A DNA stretch of 64,000 nucleotides from Arthrinium phaeospermum (GCA_006503535.1 QYRS01000006.1:2852001-2916000); one strand, 5' to 3'. Numbered from the stretch's first letter, positions 47,841 to 62,052 are shown. Notes: generated from the sequence alone by a model not told the origin. Numbers and translations are program-made.

Positions 47841-48843
47841 TTAGTGTAAAGATGATGCGCCTGACTCGAAGTTGTGGCAACCACGCTCGTGTCTCTTCAT
47901 GTTGCTGCGAACGCTGAAGGCCTTGCCGCATCCGGAATGAGGGCACTTGAAGGGCTTCTCGCCCGTGTGCGAGTGGCTGTGGATTCTCAGGGAGCTGGGT
48001 CGGGAGAAAGCCTTGTTGCAAGTCTGGCAGATGTATCGGTCCTGCGACTGGGGGAAAGATGCGGCAGAAGAGGGGGAGATGTAGTGGTGGTGTTGCCACG
48101 GGTTGGAGCCCGAGGAAGGGGCCATGGGAACAGCGACGGGCAGCGGAGGGAAACCCTATTCATGTTAGTGTGGTTCTTGTGGTAGAGTTGCTTAGAGGTC
48201 TTCTCACCTGAGGCAAAGGTCTCTGGTAGTAGAGGCCAGAGATCTGTGATTGAGCAGCGGCCGGAGGCATAGGGCTGGCATAGTAAGATGCCATGGTCGG
48301 CTGGGCCATGTATTGGGGAGCGGCAAATGTCTGCTGGGCGTAGCTGGAAGGGTGAATGGGCACTCTGGGCACCGAGGCCGCAGCCATGTGCTGTTGGCGC
48401 TGAATGTCGCTCTCGAGCGGCGGCGTGGACTCGTAGTAGTAGTTGGGAGCTGATACCACGGACACTTGGCTCACGGATCTTGCTGATGGCGAATGGTATC
48501 CCTCAAAGGACTCGGAGCTCATCGGTGGCGTGGGGGGCAGAGCAGTCCGGCAAGGTCCATTGGATGAGTAGTGAGAAGAACTGGGACGAGTCTCAGGCTT
48601 GACGGATTGTGCTGTGTGGCAAGTCAGACCACAATATTCACTACGAGGTTGGGTTCGGGAAATCTTACCTTGCTGCGATGCTGGTGACGACTCGGTGGTT
48701 GGCGAGCCGGCATCTGCCATTACCAGCAGGTTGGAGATGGAAGGCAACGAGCATCTCGATGTTTCGTCCATGGGAGGCGATGGGGGAGGTTGCGGGTATC
48801 CGTAGTGAGCACCGGGCTGAGCTGCATATATCGTAGCGGCCAT
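47841..48843 (-). CDS. flbC: C2H2 zinc-finger developmental regulator, FlbC-like
   Basis: Exons 48843-48669, 48611-48208 and 48155-47841 encode 297 aa; introns of 57 and 52 nt have GTAAGA and GTGAGA donors. The N-terminal two thirds are Pro/Ser/Tyr/Gln-rich and look like an activation region ([31 protein letters not shown]). Two C2H2 fingers lie at the C-terminus: finger 1 uses C236, C239, H252, H256 and finger 2 uses C264, C269, H282, H287. They are joined by the classical linker HTGEKPF. The finger block [20 protein letters not shown], with [17 protein letters not shown] in finger 2, is the form I associate with FlbC, which promotes conidiation and lies upstream of BrlA in Aspergillus. The protein is nuclear by inference. 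It stands alone in a very large gene-free interval, as is typical of developmental regulators. Other two-finger fungal factors are possible but fit less well. Confidence 0.85.
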
Positions 48844-49627
48844 AGTTTAATAAATTCGAGCTGTTGTTGTTGTTGATGGGGGAGTTGAGTGCCTGACTGA
48901 AAATCGTTGTAGTCGTGGTGGTTTCGGGGGCGGGTTGTGGTTGGTATTAAAAATAGTTGCTGGTAGAGTCGGCCAGGTAGTGATTAATGTACTAATAAGA
49001 GTTGATATAAGATAACACCAGTATCTTCTGTATATATCGAGACGATCTTGTTTTGAGAGACAACGGAAAGTCTGGATGGTTGGGGAGTGTGGGCACTTAT
49101 GTATGGGTTGCGTGAGCACGATGGACGAGGGTACAAGATGTACTGCATCTACCAGATCTCCCGGAGGTTCATACAGAAGACGATCAAGCGTCAGTCTCCC
49201 AGGTATCCTTGAATAGACGGCTGTCACAAAATTGACAGTGGGTCTGGCTAGAGCGCTCACAGCAGGGAGTGGGATGAAATAAACCGTTGATCGCCGGTCT
49301 CGAAAGTACTCCTGCATCCCCGGCATGTACATATAGCGCCTCCTATTAATGTTCGAGCTCTGACCGCAGATGCATCGAAGTAATCCTTGAGATGCTTGTG
49401 CTTTGCCCGCCTAGGTGGTCCCGTACATGGGTCATACCATGGCGAGTCCCGCAGTTAGGGGTGGGTTGGGAACCAATGGGTACGTACTCGCAGTAGCACG
49501 CGAATGTGGGTGAGATCGAACCTAGGAAAGGATGGGGAGGAGAGGGAGGGGTTGCAATAGACGGGTTCAAGGATCCTGAAGGTCAAACGTTGACTTGGCA
49601 GGACAGCGTTATGCGCAGGGAAGAATG

Positions 49628-49658
49628 GGCTTCATGGGTCCCATGAAGCCTCTTTTTT
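49628..49658. repeat. Near-perfect palindrome followed by T run
   Basis: Arms GGCTTCATGGG and CCCATGAAGCC (11 bp each) are separated by a single T and followed by TCTTTTTT. The structure resembles an intrinsic or Pol III-type terminator, but no RNA gene is recognisable before it. Confidence 0.7.
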
Positions 49659-52600
49659 AGTCCTCGTCTCTTCCCGCGTGGTCACTTTCGCCTCGTCTTC
49701 TCCCCTTGACCAGATGCTAGTGCCGTGGCCTCTGCTCGATGCTAGTCAGGCACGGATCGAAGGCCACATGTTGCCCGTCCCAGAGTCAGGCAGGGAAGCG
49801 TCGGAAAACGAGGTGGCATGGAACAACTTTCATCTGTTCTTGTTGTTGTCATGTACTATCGTTCTGCGTGAGGCGGCCAGACGGCATGGCCATGGCATGG
49901 ATGGCGTCGTCGGCCGGCCCACTATGGCCGAATCGGGGCATGAGACCGGTAGTGTAGATGGTCTGTGAACCCCCGGCTGCTAGGCAGGGATCTGGTGTTT
50001 TGGGACAAGGATCCTGGGCCTGACCTTTGGATGGACTTGAGACGAGGATCGACTCGAGCTCACTCTGTGCCTCATCATCATCATGGCTGACGTTACGAAA
50101 GCTTCATCCGTTTAATGCTGCTCTTATTCTACACCTGAAATGAGGGGAGGAGGGGTCTCCTGCCCAGCTTGAGCTGCGACCGGATTGTCCAGATCATCTT
50201 ATGCCGTTGCATTGATTTTCCACCCCACGAGGTTTCCCTTGTCTGGTTGGCTCTTGCGCCTGTCAACCCAACTTTTCGTTGCAGTCAGATTTTCGGATGA
50301 CCTGCGTGCGTCTGTTCTAGTCCAGGATGTTTTGAATCGAAGGGCCCAACAGCTGGGTGCCTGCAGATGATGCCGTTGGATAATGGGTTTGGGGCGGGAG
50401 CCGATCCAGGAAACATATCACCAGAGCTTGTAATGCCCGGAACCGGAACCGTCTGCTTCTCGGCATCGCCAATTGCCGTCCTGTTGATGCGGTTCTGGAT
50501 GCCGTTGTTCTTATCCGCCCTGTTCGTCTTTGGGGGGGGACATCTCTAGCCGGCCAGTTCAGGGTGAAATGTTTGAAGACGGTGCCAGCAACGACTTGGC
50601 AAAGTCAACAAACATCCCAAGGCTCGTCCAGACCTAACATTAGCACAGGCGCAGCATATCATGTCGCGACTCACGATCAATTTGGGCGAAAACGGAGACC
50701 GTAGACCGCCTACCCGTGAGGCTCGTCCTGGGCGGTTTGATGAGTTCATTGGATCGTGCAAGGTCGATGGCGGCAGGAATCATGACGGCCGGCAACAGGG
50801 GCGGGGCTCTCCATGTGCGCTGTACTGGGCACTGGGCACTGCATTGGGGCACTTGCACCTGCTGAGATTGATGAGCCCCGCGAGGCCAACTGGGTAGGTA
50901 CCTGCTGTAATAAAACCCGGTCACGTAACGAAATGCAACGAGAAACCATAATGGAACCCCAAGATTGGCTTGAGTTAGGCTCTCAATGCCCAGAAGTACG
51001 ATCCATGGCATTTCGGTCGCTCGTTCCGTCTCTTCAATGTGATTGTCATCCGTACTACTATGCTGAATGAATTGATGGATTAATGCAATTATTGGCCTGT
51101 GTAGATATGCTCGATGCACCAGACCTCAGCTTCATTCGTGTGCAAGTACTGATTATACTTCTAGTAATTCACTTTACAGTAGGATCGTCACTTCGGCTGA
51201 CGTACCGTTACCGGAGATGGCTGATGTAAGTGTGTTTCGGGGGAACATTGAGCAATAGGTCGAAACCAATGTCATAGGTGAATCCTCATAGTGGTATTAT
51301 AGCCAGGTGTTGTTACAAACAGGGCGATCACCCAAAGACGCTTCTTTCTATGCTTATTACTTGCGCTGGCAGCGCTGCAGCTGTCGGAGGCGCGCCCGAA
51401 CACCGTTGTGGGTTGTTTTGCTAGACCCCTCGGAGTTTTCCAGAAACAAAGGCTAATCTCATATGATCGTCAAGTCGGCGCCGCTCGCTTGCGCAGGGTG
51501 GTCTGAGTGGCCGACAAGGATTCTGGCATTGCTGGGCCTGGGATGGCCTCCATCTTAAGCCTAATTAGGGTCCGTGATCGACCATCGATACAGTACAGGT
51601 CAGGGGGGAGAGGGGCTCTATTCAGGCCCTGTCTGTCGGTCTGCGGCTGGCCGCGCTGGCTGTACCTGAAGTAACAGGTAACCTGACTGCCGGTCACTGC
51701 CATTGCCTACCCCAGGCACTTGCCGACTCCTGACTCCGCGACGAAACACATTTTGAAGGAGGACACAAAGGATGAACGAGATCCCGAAGCCCATCTGGCC
51801 CACGCCAAGAACCAGCATCGTCCCCATGATTCATTCGTTCGCTCCTCCTCTTATTCGGTCATTGTGGCGACCAGCCAGCCAGACTCAAGTGCCATCTGAT
51901 GACTGTGGAGAGACGAGCCCGCCGTGCAGATTCAACGGCTCGAAATCCGTCGTCGAGAGATCTGGTCGGAGTTGTGGGCTGTTCTCCCAGAAAGCCGGCA
52001 GATTCAAAACTTCAGCAAACACAGCACAGGTAAACATCAGATGAGTCGTTCAGACCAACAACCCACGGCGGCTCGGATTACGTGTGCGCCAGTTACAGTA
52101 GGTACCTACATGTTGATGTAGAATTTAAGGGCCAGACGGCAAACCCCATTCGAGTGCAAGCGATGCGCCCAAACTACTACCTACTAACCCCGAAGCGTCG
52201 GGGACACACGTGCGAACGGACTTTCTGGAGTGAAGCAATCTTGCCGACAGACAACTGCCAGCCAAAAGCCGAGATGAGCATTTGCTAGGCTGCGCGCCAA
52301 AGGGATGGCAGAACGGCACCAAAGCGGCGCCACCATGCTCTAGACTACAACAGAGCCCACCGACTTCGTACAATCAACACCCCTACTGAACACCCCTCGC
52401 CTCGTGGGTTTGAGGTGAGTGCGAATTACGGAAGCCACTAGCCTAGCGCCTACATAGCACCTCGGAGAGACTAGTCTTGTTGATGCTGCATGATGCAGAT
52501 GTGGCCATGTAGGATGCCCTATAGTCGTAGGGGACTATTGGCGGTGGTGTAGTGGTGGTGATGACTTGTTACGGCGCGGTAAGGTGGTAGGTGGTAAGCG

Positions 52601-53151
52601 AAGCAACGTCTTATTACAGACTCGCAGATACCAAGGTAGTCAATGATTTGCATGCTCCTCTAATATTAGAACCAGTGTTGTACGGGTGGGATGAGAGTGG
52701 CCGCGATGCTCCCGCAACTCAACTCAACCTTAGCAACCTTACCGTGCCCACGGTACGGCATCAATGAGAATCGAATCTGCTCCTACCCGATGGATTCTGT
52801 TGGCTGGAAATGCAGCCCGCTCCTTTGGATCCATGTGTGTGTATGTAGGTATGTATACTCCTGCTAACACTCGCATCAGGCGATCCGACCCACCGTTTTC
52901 CATACATCCCACCCGACGGGAGATCGATATCAACCTTTATTGGAAAGATGCATATCACTCTATATATATATGTATGTATGTTTTAGTAGTATCGTTCACG
53001 TGGGGAGAAAGAAAGGGAAAAACACGACACATGGCACGAATGAGAATGCTGGCCAGTTCTGCTCAGCTCCTCTTTCTCTCTCTTTCGTCCCAAAAGTGAC
53101 CGCCCAGGAGGAGCCAGCGTAAGTAACCATGGATGCACAAGTAGGACAATC

Positions 53152-53169
53152 CTCATTCATTCATTCATT
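53152..53169. repeat. CATT microsatellite
   Basis: Four to five tandem CATT units, followed by an imperfect copy. Confidence 0.8.
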
Positions 53170-54371
53170 CATCAATTCATCCCGTCACGAAACCGCAAGC
53201 CACCCCTATACGGCTGCGGCTAACCTCCAAGTATGCTTGTCTCGATTGGCACCACCAAAATAGGACCCTTCACGGTTCATCTAATCCAAATAAGGAAAAC
53301 AGCTCGCCAGGCGTCGACCGTTGAACTCGATAGACAGGCCCGATCCCTGTTTGGCAGGAAGGAAAACGTGATGAGCTGCACACTAGCCTTTTCTCGGCTG
53401 GCGTAGGCTGCGTCATACAGCGTGGGTGCAGCAGGGCAAGGCTTTAGGCTAGCCCACAAGGCACTGGGTTTCAAAGGGAACGGCAGGGGTTGGGACAGGG
53501 ATGCTTTCGTATTTTGCAAAGGGCTTTTCTGTTGCTTCTGCTCTGCCTCTGAGGATTTGTTGTGGCTTGAAGCGGCGGCGGTACCTCGGAGCCTCTCTTT
53601 TCTTTGGCTGTCTAGTAGTATCCGAACCCATCGTCAATTGTGACAGGCCTACGACAATGTTTCTCTCTGCCTGTACATAGGATGGCTTGACAAGAGCATA
53701 TCAGCTTCTACTTGTAGCAATTGTAGTCATCCAATCCCCCTCACCATGCACGTCCGTGACTCGTTTTCTGGTGGCCGGCTTCTTCTTCTTCTTCAGGTTT
53801 TACTGACGGACGAGCCTTGGGAGCATGTACTATTCTAAGCGATGAGCGCTAATGTCGCGCCAGCCGGTCGTCTTGTTCGTCGGGTAGGAGTCCATGTCAC
53901 CCAACGGGGATGCGCCTCTGGGCTAACGGATAAAGTGTCGGTGACTGGCAGGCAGACTTGTTCTGGCTGAGCCAACCTCCATGGCAAGGCTACTTCGTCT
54001 CTTGTTTTTAGCTTGGGGCTCGTTTCGGATGATCGAGTGGGAAGAGGAAACCAGCCGGACCACGCTCGTGCCGGCTCTCCCCTCTCAATCAGTCGGCCGA
54101 GACGGCGCCCCCAATGCTTGCAGGTAACAAAACACATGGGATGATGGCATGCATCACTTGTCATCCCATGTGGTTTATTTTTGCATGAGCATCCTGAAGC
54201 ACGCATTCGTTACAGGAAGCTCTGAGCCCGACGCCATGCCGTGTTTTGTTCTGATCTTCCCGCGCTTCACAGTTCCCTCTTCCGCCGCAATGCCGTTGTG
54301 CAAGCGTTAATGATCGACGCCTTAAAATCCCGCCTTGCGTCATGCTGAACATGCACGTGTGTATAGCGGCC

Positions 54372-54402
54372 GCCTGCCAATCTGCCAACCTGCCAGCCTG
54401 CA
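54372..54402. repeat. Imperfect CTGCCAA-like tandem repeat
   Basis: Four degenerate 7-9 base units (CTGCCAAT, CTGCCAAC, CTGCCAGC, CTGCAAC). Confidence 0.6.
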
Positions 54403-55505
54403 ACATTGCGGTTCTGGGCCTACAACTGCCATGCAAACAGGTTCGGTATACATAAGAGCAGCGCAGTCAGCCTGCATCATTGCCCACCACTCACCCCCAC
54501 ATCCAATCCGGAGAGGAAGTGTACTTTTTGACTAGCTGTTGATGTAAGTAGACACTATCACCCTGAACATCGATCGCCATATCAAGATGCAAGCGCAAGG
54601 TTAGCAGGAAACCCGTCGTCTTCCGATCGGTCTATGAGGTCACACCACCCCACGCAGGAGAGAAGACGCATGTGCGATGATGATGGGGAGGAGGAGGAAA
54701 GCGATCTTCCACCTGGAGGATCAGAGGGGTTGGAGGGCGCATCTGACCGATGCCTGAATCCGGCTTCAACTGCACCGGATCATCCCGCCAGCAAAAGCGC
54801 GATACTACACTAGAATGCAGCAAGATCACAGAAGCTCGAACATGAAGGTACACCGGCTCAGCCAGCAACCGCATGCCCGCATTAGGTAAGACTGATCTAC
54901 AAGGCTAGGGCGATCCAGGCCAGGGTGTTCCCCAAACGAGGGGGCCCATTGGCGCGGTCACATATTGCCATGAACTGATCTGGTATTAATAATACACGGG
55001 AAAACCTTACCACAGCAAAGCTAAAATATATATAATAATATAATATCGTCGGACATATGCAGTTAGTGCAACGTTGGTATTCTGCATGATGGCTCTGTAA
55101 ATTAGCAGGTTCAAAGCTAGGGCTCCTGGCAATAGCGATGGTTAAACCACCCAGCGAGATTGTCTTCTCCACGCAATCGCCTACAGAGCTTCTAGCGCCC
55201 TTCCATCGCGAGACTAACCCCTTTCATGCGCTCCTTGGAACAATCTCAACTTGGGTGCTCCCTGTCCGAATATATTAAGGAAAACATTGCAGTTGGGCAA
55301 CGACTCCACGGCTTGATCAACGTGTTCGCATCACGAGATTGTCCTTGTATGCGCCAGGCACTTGTTGTGAAGAACCCCTCGTCTGAAGTCTTGGCCATAC
55401 GTACATTCACCACAAGCTATGTGTATTAGCTCCCCAGCTACGCAGCTACGAGGCCTACTACGGCTGCTGTACAACCAACCATCCCTCCACATTGTCATGT
55501 TACCC

Positions 55506-55530
55506 ACGCATCGTATGTATGTATGTATGT
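55506..55530. repeat. GTAT microsatellite
   Basis: Tandem GTAT units, a motif that recurs in shorter form at many places in this window (for example near 42535 and 52970). Confidence 0.75.
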
Positions 55531-58500
55531 ACTCCAATGGACAGTCCGTCCATCCACGTAAGCCCTCCCGGTGAGAGAGGTCGCTCATTCACCCGGTCCA
55601 GTGGGCTGCGTGGTTTGGTTTTCGGAAGGCCCGACGTCTTCCATTCCGAGCCAGCTGTTCACTTGTCTCGTGACGAGACGGGCGGTATCACCGACCCCCA
55701 TTCTATACCGATGGTGCATGGTTGGTAATTCGTTTCCCACTCTAGCGATGACGCCTGAAATCATCCACTCATAAAATATCACGGTATACTTGATAGGCAT
55801 GTACAGATATGCAGCGTGCAAGACCGGCGGCATGGGTAAAACTTGTACGGCACTTGCGATTGGATGGAAGGACCCAATCTCGTTCTTGTCGCCCAGGATC
55901 TTGGGGAACCGCGGCGATCATCCAAGGTTATTTGCATGACAGGCATCATCGCACACGCTGACCCCGTACCGACAAGTACACGACATCTGCGCTGCTTTGC
56001 ACTGCAGCATAGGGCGACCTGTCAATTTTATTCTCGTACCTTCAGCGCTTTGGCAATCCCCAACGACTGGCGCTCCGAGTCTGACGTGTCACAAACAATA
56101 TTCTCCCATGCGTCCCTACTGCCAATTGCCCATGGCATTTACAGGACTTACGTTACCAGCGACAAGCTACTCTGCTATGGGTAAGTAGGTCGGTAAGTAG
56201 GCAGGGCACCACGCAGCAATATGGCTGGCCATCTCTGATTTGCCCAAGCCCAGAGGACGATGGATTGACAGGGTGCCTGTCCTGTCACCGCCAACCGCCG
56301 AACCAATTGATTACTGTACGACCTACCAACCGGTAAGAAATGGCTCCCCATGCCTGCCCTTGTGCCCTTTTCTTCCAGGCGCGCCATGCCGCTACTTGGG
56401 TGGGTGCCTCAACCGTCATTGTGGTCTGATGAGGCTACGCCGACCAGATCTATGACCAAGCCCTTCCGATTTCTACTGGACGCATTACATGCACAGCCAT
56501 TTGGAGGCCGATTCGCGGCACATGTGATATTCAATATACAGCCAACTGACAAACTACCGGGGAGTCGGGCCCGTCGCTCCCTCCACCCCCAAGCCGCATT
56601 TTCTTCTTCTTTATTACCCGGCCACGGCTTGGCATCGTACGAGGATCGGGTAAGCGTGCGATCTGTCTCCCGAACACTGCCTCGCCCTCTTGGTCTCCCT
56701 CGCTTGTCAGCCCCTCCGCCCATTTTTTGGCAACGAAAAGAAGACATCGTGAATCGAACAGTAGCCAGCCTGGATGGAACATGCCCAATCACGTAGGACC
56801 CCCCCTGCCGTACGACGGTCTCGTCACAGACCATTGCTTGCGGGGACTGTCTTGAAAGCTCGGAGAAATACAGCTGTCACACACAGGCTGCGTGCAACGC
56901 AACCTACGCATCAATCTTCCATGCTGTGCATCCCAACCGGTGCGGTAATCACAAGCCTCTGGACAGGAAACACACACTGGATTAGCGGCACGGGACCTCA
57001 TCTCTGGCTCGGTTACGGATCTCGCAAAGGATCCCTATTGTCGTAACGCGCGTGTCCGGCGCGCGGTAGACAAATCTTACGGCTTGCGATCCAGAATTGT
57101 CAAACCGGCCAAAGCGCCGTTGGCCGATTACAATACCGTTGACGAATACCGTTGACGTAGAACAACAGTGTGGGTAGTCGTTGGGAGCCGTGCAAAGAAA
57201 GGATCTTCCCTGATCGCCTATTGCCGGTCTATAGTATACGATACTATAGGCAGGGTCTCCCACCCCCTACTAACTTGCCAAACCCAATTCAGTCAGCAGT
57301 ACATGGGGGGAAAAAAAACTTACGGAGGGATGAACGAATGGATCTATCTCTGGGTCTGCCTGTCCAATATTGCGCACTCACATTGCAGGATTTGGTAGCA
57401 GGGCCATGTCCCGCCAAAAAGCTCCTGCTACGTCGCACAAGCATCCCTTGAATAGCGAGCGCCGCGCATCCGAGAAGCAATATTTTTCTTCTGTTTTCTT
57501 GCGCTAAGGAGCTGCTGGCTACCTATTTGCTATCAGAGAAAAAGCCGGAGTCACCTGCATTAGCAGCCCCAGGGAGACGTGTGTAAGTACATACGGACCA
57601 CGGTAGGGTCGGTGGCACCCATGTCGGCGGTCCACTGATAACATACATACCCATGGTACATACAGGGAGAAACGATACCGCCGCGCTGACTGGTCCGGCA
57701 TGTGGCTGTATGTATTGCCGTGAGACTAATCAGAGGGCTCTGGCGTTCAACGGCTTGTTCTCTAGCTTGAACTCGCCTGATATGACAAGTTTCTGCGCTG
57801 ACTGCGCTTTCCACCCGATCTCGAGATCAAGTTTTTCATCGTCTCGAAAGCTACAGTGTTGTACATGGCTCTACATTCGGCCCTGAAGACGCTCCATGAT
57901 CTCGGCATGGGTATGGGCATGGGGTGGAACGACGTGTCGTGGGCCCCCTTGTCCACCCTGCCCCCTACCAGTCCTACAATATGTAATGATCCTCGATGCG
58001 CCCAAAGCCCTGGATCCCGAGTCTGCAAATGAGAAGTCGCTCCCTTTTTTCCCCGCCCTACGAGTCATGAGTCTCCAGCATTGTTGAGCAAAATATCTCG
58101 TCAAATTTGGTTGACTTGCTTGCTTGTTGCTAGCGCGCCCCCAATCGGTTCTTGTTCGATCCAGAGTCGTATCCCTTTCTGGCGCGGGTCTTCCTCTGCT
58201 CTGGGACCACCGCTGGCCTGGCTCCTGTGACATCAGCATCAACTCTCTCTCTCGCTTCGCAGCGACACGAACGATCCCACCACCTGCCACCCTTTTCTTT
58301 GCTTATTCGAGGCAGTTCCAACTTCACTTCGACGACAGGACATATATGGACTCGCTTGCACCATGATCTGCCGATCTTCGGCGGTTTATAAGCGTGTGTA
58401 AGCAAGATCTTCCTGCAACGTCGCTTTGCATGCTTGCTTCTGGCACAAGGGCAGCACAAGGCGTGGCCATTTATGTAGCTTCTCTCGCCTGTAGCCAAGA

Positions 58501-59513
58501 CGGATTGATGAAAACGAGGTGCCATCTGGCCATCCATCAGCCGTCTCAATATAAACATGATGCCATTCGCCGGCAGGGCTTGTAAGCTGGCGCCCCCGGT
58601 CAGAAAAGTTTAACCTGGACTTGATCGGATGATAGGCCAAGGAGCGTGGTCCTGTCTGTTCTCCTGCCTGAAGGCTGCAATCCGTCGTCTCACTTGCAGA
58701 TGAGGTGTTCCCACCCTCTGGCTTTGCAGCATGCTTTGCTTAAGATGGCCATCCAGGCTGTCGATCATGATGATTGGTCCCTGTCCTCACTTTCGGAGAC
58801 CTATGCTGTTCTGGGCGCGCCGCTGTAGGTAAAGATGGAGCCCACCGCGCACACGCACGCACGTAACGCGCAGCTGCGGTCCACGGTAATGGGACTGGAC
58901 GTGACCGTGACTGGGAACAGGACGGGGAGCAGGACCCGAACACAAGGTACGCCATCCAGTGTGACTCTGCAAGCTATACCTTCCTGATTCGGCCTTGATG
59001 CGCTTCAGGGAAGGCGGACACACTGATGCTGCGTTGCTCCTCCTCCCCCATGGAATTCCCGAGATTAACTCGTTCCCTGACGGCGGCTGCAGCCAGAAAT
59101 CCCGGGCAGACAAAGAACCCACGACGCGGGCAATATGGCGAGCTGAGCACGACCAAACCCCGGGATACGACCTTGACACGGTTACTGGCCATCCACAGGC
59201 CACACCTAATTCCCCCTCAGCCCTTCGACTTGCAATCTATCCCCCTCCCTGACGCTGGACGCCTACCTGTCTCGGTGACTTGTCGTGGGGTGTTTCGCCT
59301 GACACTCCCGGCAATTATTTACATGGGCTGTGTGCTATAAGGGCCCCTATCCTATTAGATACACGGGAGAAGGAATGCCAAAGAAAAAAGCAATCATGGT
59401 AAACCACGAGTCAAAAAGCCACCGCGAGCACATTACCTAAAGCAGGCATAGACTTCGGCAACTAGCCGTTCAAGCCTTTTTTTCCCCCAGGGGTCCTGCC
59501 GCCCGTGTCTCTC

Positions 59514-59535
59514 CCAGGCCAGGCCAGGCCAGGCA
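59514..59535. repeat. CCAGG pentamer repeat
   Basis: Four tandem CCAGG units followed by a purine-rich AGAGACAG tract. Confidence 0.75.
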
Positions 59536-62020
59536 GAGACAGAGGAGAGACAGAGAGAGAAGTTCGTGCCGTAGCCGACCACCCAACGGCCGCCAACATC
59601 CAATCTTATTCACGTGGCTTGTCAGAACCACGCTCGGGTCGAGATGCCCTCTGCACAGTAGAGAAAAGAAAAAGAAACAAAAGCCGTACTTATTGGTGGC
59701 AAAGCAAACAAGCGCCAGCTGCCGATCCCCTCATGGACGTCGCAGAGGCACACTGCCGAGACACTTGTTTTTTTGATAGGACTGGTCGTATATGACCAAG
59801 ATGCTGCATGTTGCTTCTTTCCTTTTCCTCCCTCTTCAACCTCCGCCTCGCCTCGTGAGCGGGCAAGCTACGAGGCGCTGACCGAGACATTAATTGCTGC
59901 CATTTTGCAATATCTGACCGGCGCCATGGAACGACATCCGCAATCTACAGGTCTACATATTCCATGTACCAGGGCCAGCCCCCGGCGCCTGGCGCACGTC
60001 AAGTCCATCCGATTCTGGTAGATGATCCTCTCAGGGCAATTTGTAGCATGTAATGTAGCCTACATGGGCTTCACTTGTACCGATTGCTTTTGCTCGATCA
60101 CGAACAGGGTACCTCTCATCCGGGATCACCACGGAACAACCCGGGGGAGTCGAGTGTCTTGCTTACTCTCCATCTGCTCTCCTCTTTCGTGCATCTACAA
60201 GTACGATGCCGAGGATGAGAATCCACCTACGGGGCGCGAGAGAGGGCAGACTCCAGAGGGAGGGAGAGGCAAAAAGAAGAAAGCAGTAAAGAGCCAGATG
60301 CGCCATGCACGCAGGGGTTTCCAGATTCAGCACACTGTCCGCTACGCTACCTGAACACTTTCGTCGAAACGCTTTAGCTGCTTATGTACATTTTGCTCCA
60401 ATTAGACCAAAGGGCCCCCGCAAGAAGGGGACGAGTACATACTGTAGGAATAAGAAAGAAGCGAAAATAAGCGGCTAGTAAGGATGGCAGGGATCGTCGT
60501 TCTCGAAAACCCATTATTCTTTAACTGCCACTAGCGAACCGTTGACACTGGTACTGGTACTGCTGACCTATATTATACATATAGGCAAGTATATGACGAT
60601 ATACACGTCAGACTGCAAATTGCAAATTGGGCGATCCTTCTTCAAGTGACCAGAGTAGCACCGGATTGCCGGCTCTAGTAGTACATGCAAATGCGAACCA
60701 GTAATTAAAGTGACGAACTGGGGTTACTGCCATGCAGGAGAGGGTTTTGAGTGGTGTATATTGGCCGATGACAGGCTGGGGCGAGCTCCGGGAGGGCCAT
60801 CTCTCGTGATTTTTCCCTCTGCCACTGCTCTCTTGCCTTGGTTGCGTGCCCGGCCCGCGGGTGCTTTTTTGACGGAGCATATACCGCATACATCGAACCG
60901 TACAGGCGTGGGAAGCAACTTCCTGGATCCGAAAGCTGGAAGGACCTTTGACATAGTTCTACCACCACCCCATCCCGTACCAGATGTACAACACCGATGG
61001 ATCACCACCACCACCGTTCAACCCTCCATTACTGATAGGTAGTCGACAAAACCCCCCATGCTCATGATCTGCCTGCCATATGCACGCCGCGGCGGGCGCA
61101 CCGACCTACATCTACCTGAAATAGGACGTCCTTGATTTGCTGCCTGTGGTTGTGGTTGTTGCCGGGTTCCCAATCCGTACGCAACTCCTTATTCACCGGG
61201 TCTCACCCACGCTCCAAGGATGCATGTGGACATGAGACAGACACGTCGCTGTAGGTACTAGGTATATCCTTCATTGGTCGCGCGGGAGACAGAGAGAGAG
61301 GAATGCCAATAGGACCGGGTTGAGCTTCCCATCCCTCGTCTATACTTGACAATCGTGGCCCTCGGCTGCCCGTTGCATCCCTGTCTCCCCTCTCCTCAAC
61401 GCTCGTATGTAGTTGTTGGCGTGGTGTGTCTGGCACAGATACCTATGTAGCTGAAAAGAAGGAGAGTACGCAAGGAGGAGAGGGCTGGCTTGGCTTCTCT
61501 CCTTGTCACGGAAGCGGTAACCAACGGGCCGCGGGCAGGGTGCTCAGATGGAGGATCTCTGTCTAGGTAGTACGGAGCACATCGCCCATGGTATCCGTAT
61601 CTAAGTGACAATTTCAACAAAATGTCTTTAGGATGGCAATCTTCCTTCCGGTCCCCACGAAACAAAGCAGGGGCGGCCCCGGTAAGCGGGTTGGCAACCG
61701 GCCGTGCTGCTCGCTCCTGGCGGATGGGGAAAAAGGGAAGGAAGAGGCAACCGCTCGCTGCTTGCTCAAAGGAGCAATGTGATCGCCTTTGCGTCCGTGT
61801 GCACGCGCCCTCCTTATACTCTGTGCGCGGGAGGCTCGCTCACCGGCGACTAGTAGGTCGACTAGAGCGTTTCATCGGGTTCTGCGGGGGCGCGTAGGTA
61901 TGCTAACTTAGCTACATTACGGCAATCTTGTATCAAACGAAACGGCTCTATCTAATAGGTTTCGGTGGTCTAGGCTTGGGGGCCATCGTCGTAAGCTGCA
62001 AACCCTCTCTTTTGTCTCCT

Positions 62021-62049
<29 letters not shown>
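62021..62049. repeat. C29 homopolymer
   Basis: Twenty-nine uninterrupted C residues (G on the minus strand) preceded by a CT-rich tract. The exact length is prone to sequencing error. Confidence 0.85.

Positions 62050-62052
<3 letters not shown>

Noticed and set aside
50640..51119. 159-codon minus-strand frame
   Set aside because: No recognisable domain, no splice-supported continuation and mixed codon use.
53600..53640. Possible tRNA B box
   Set aside because: TATCCGAACCC only loosely resembles a reverse B box, and no paired acceptor or anticodon arms can be found.
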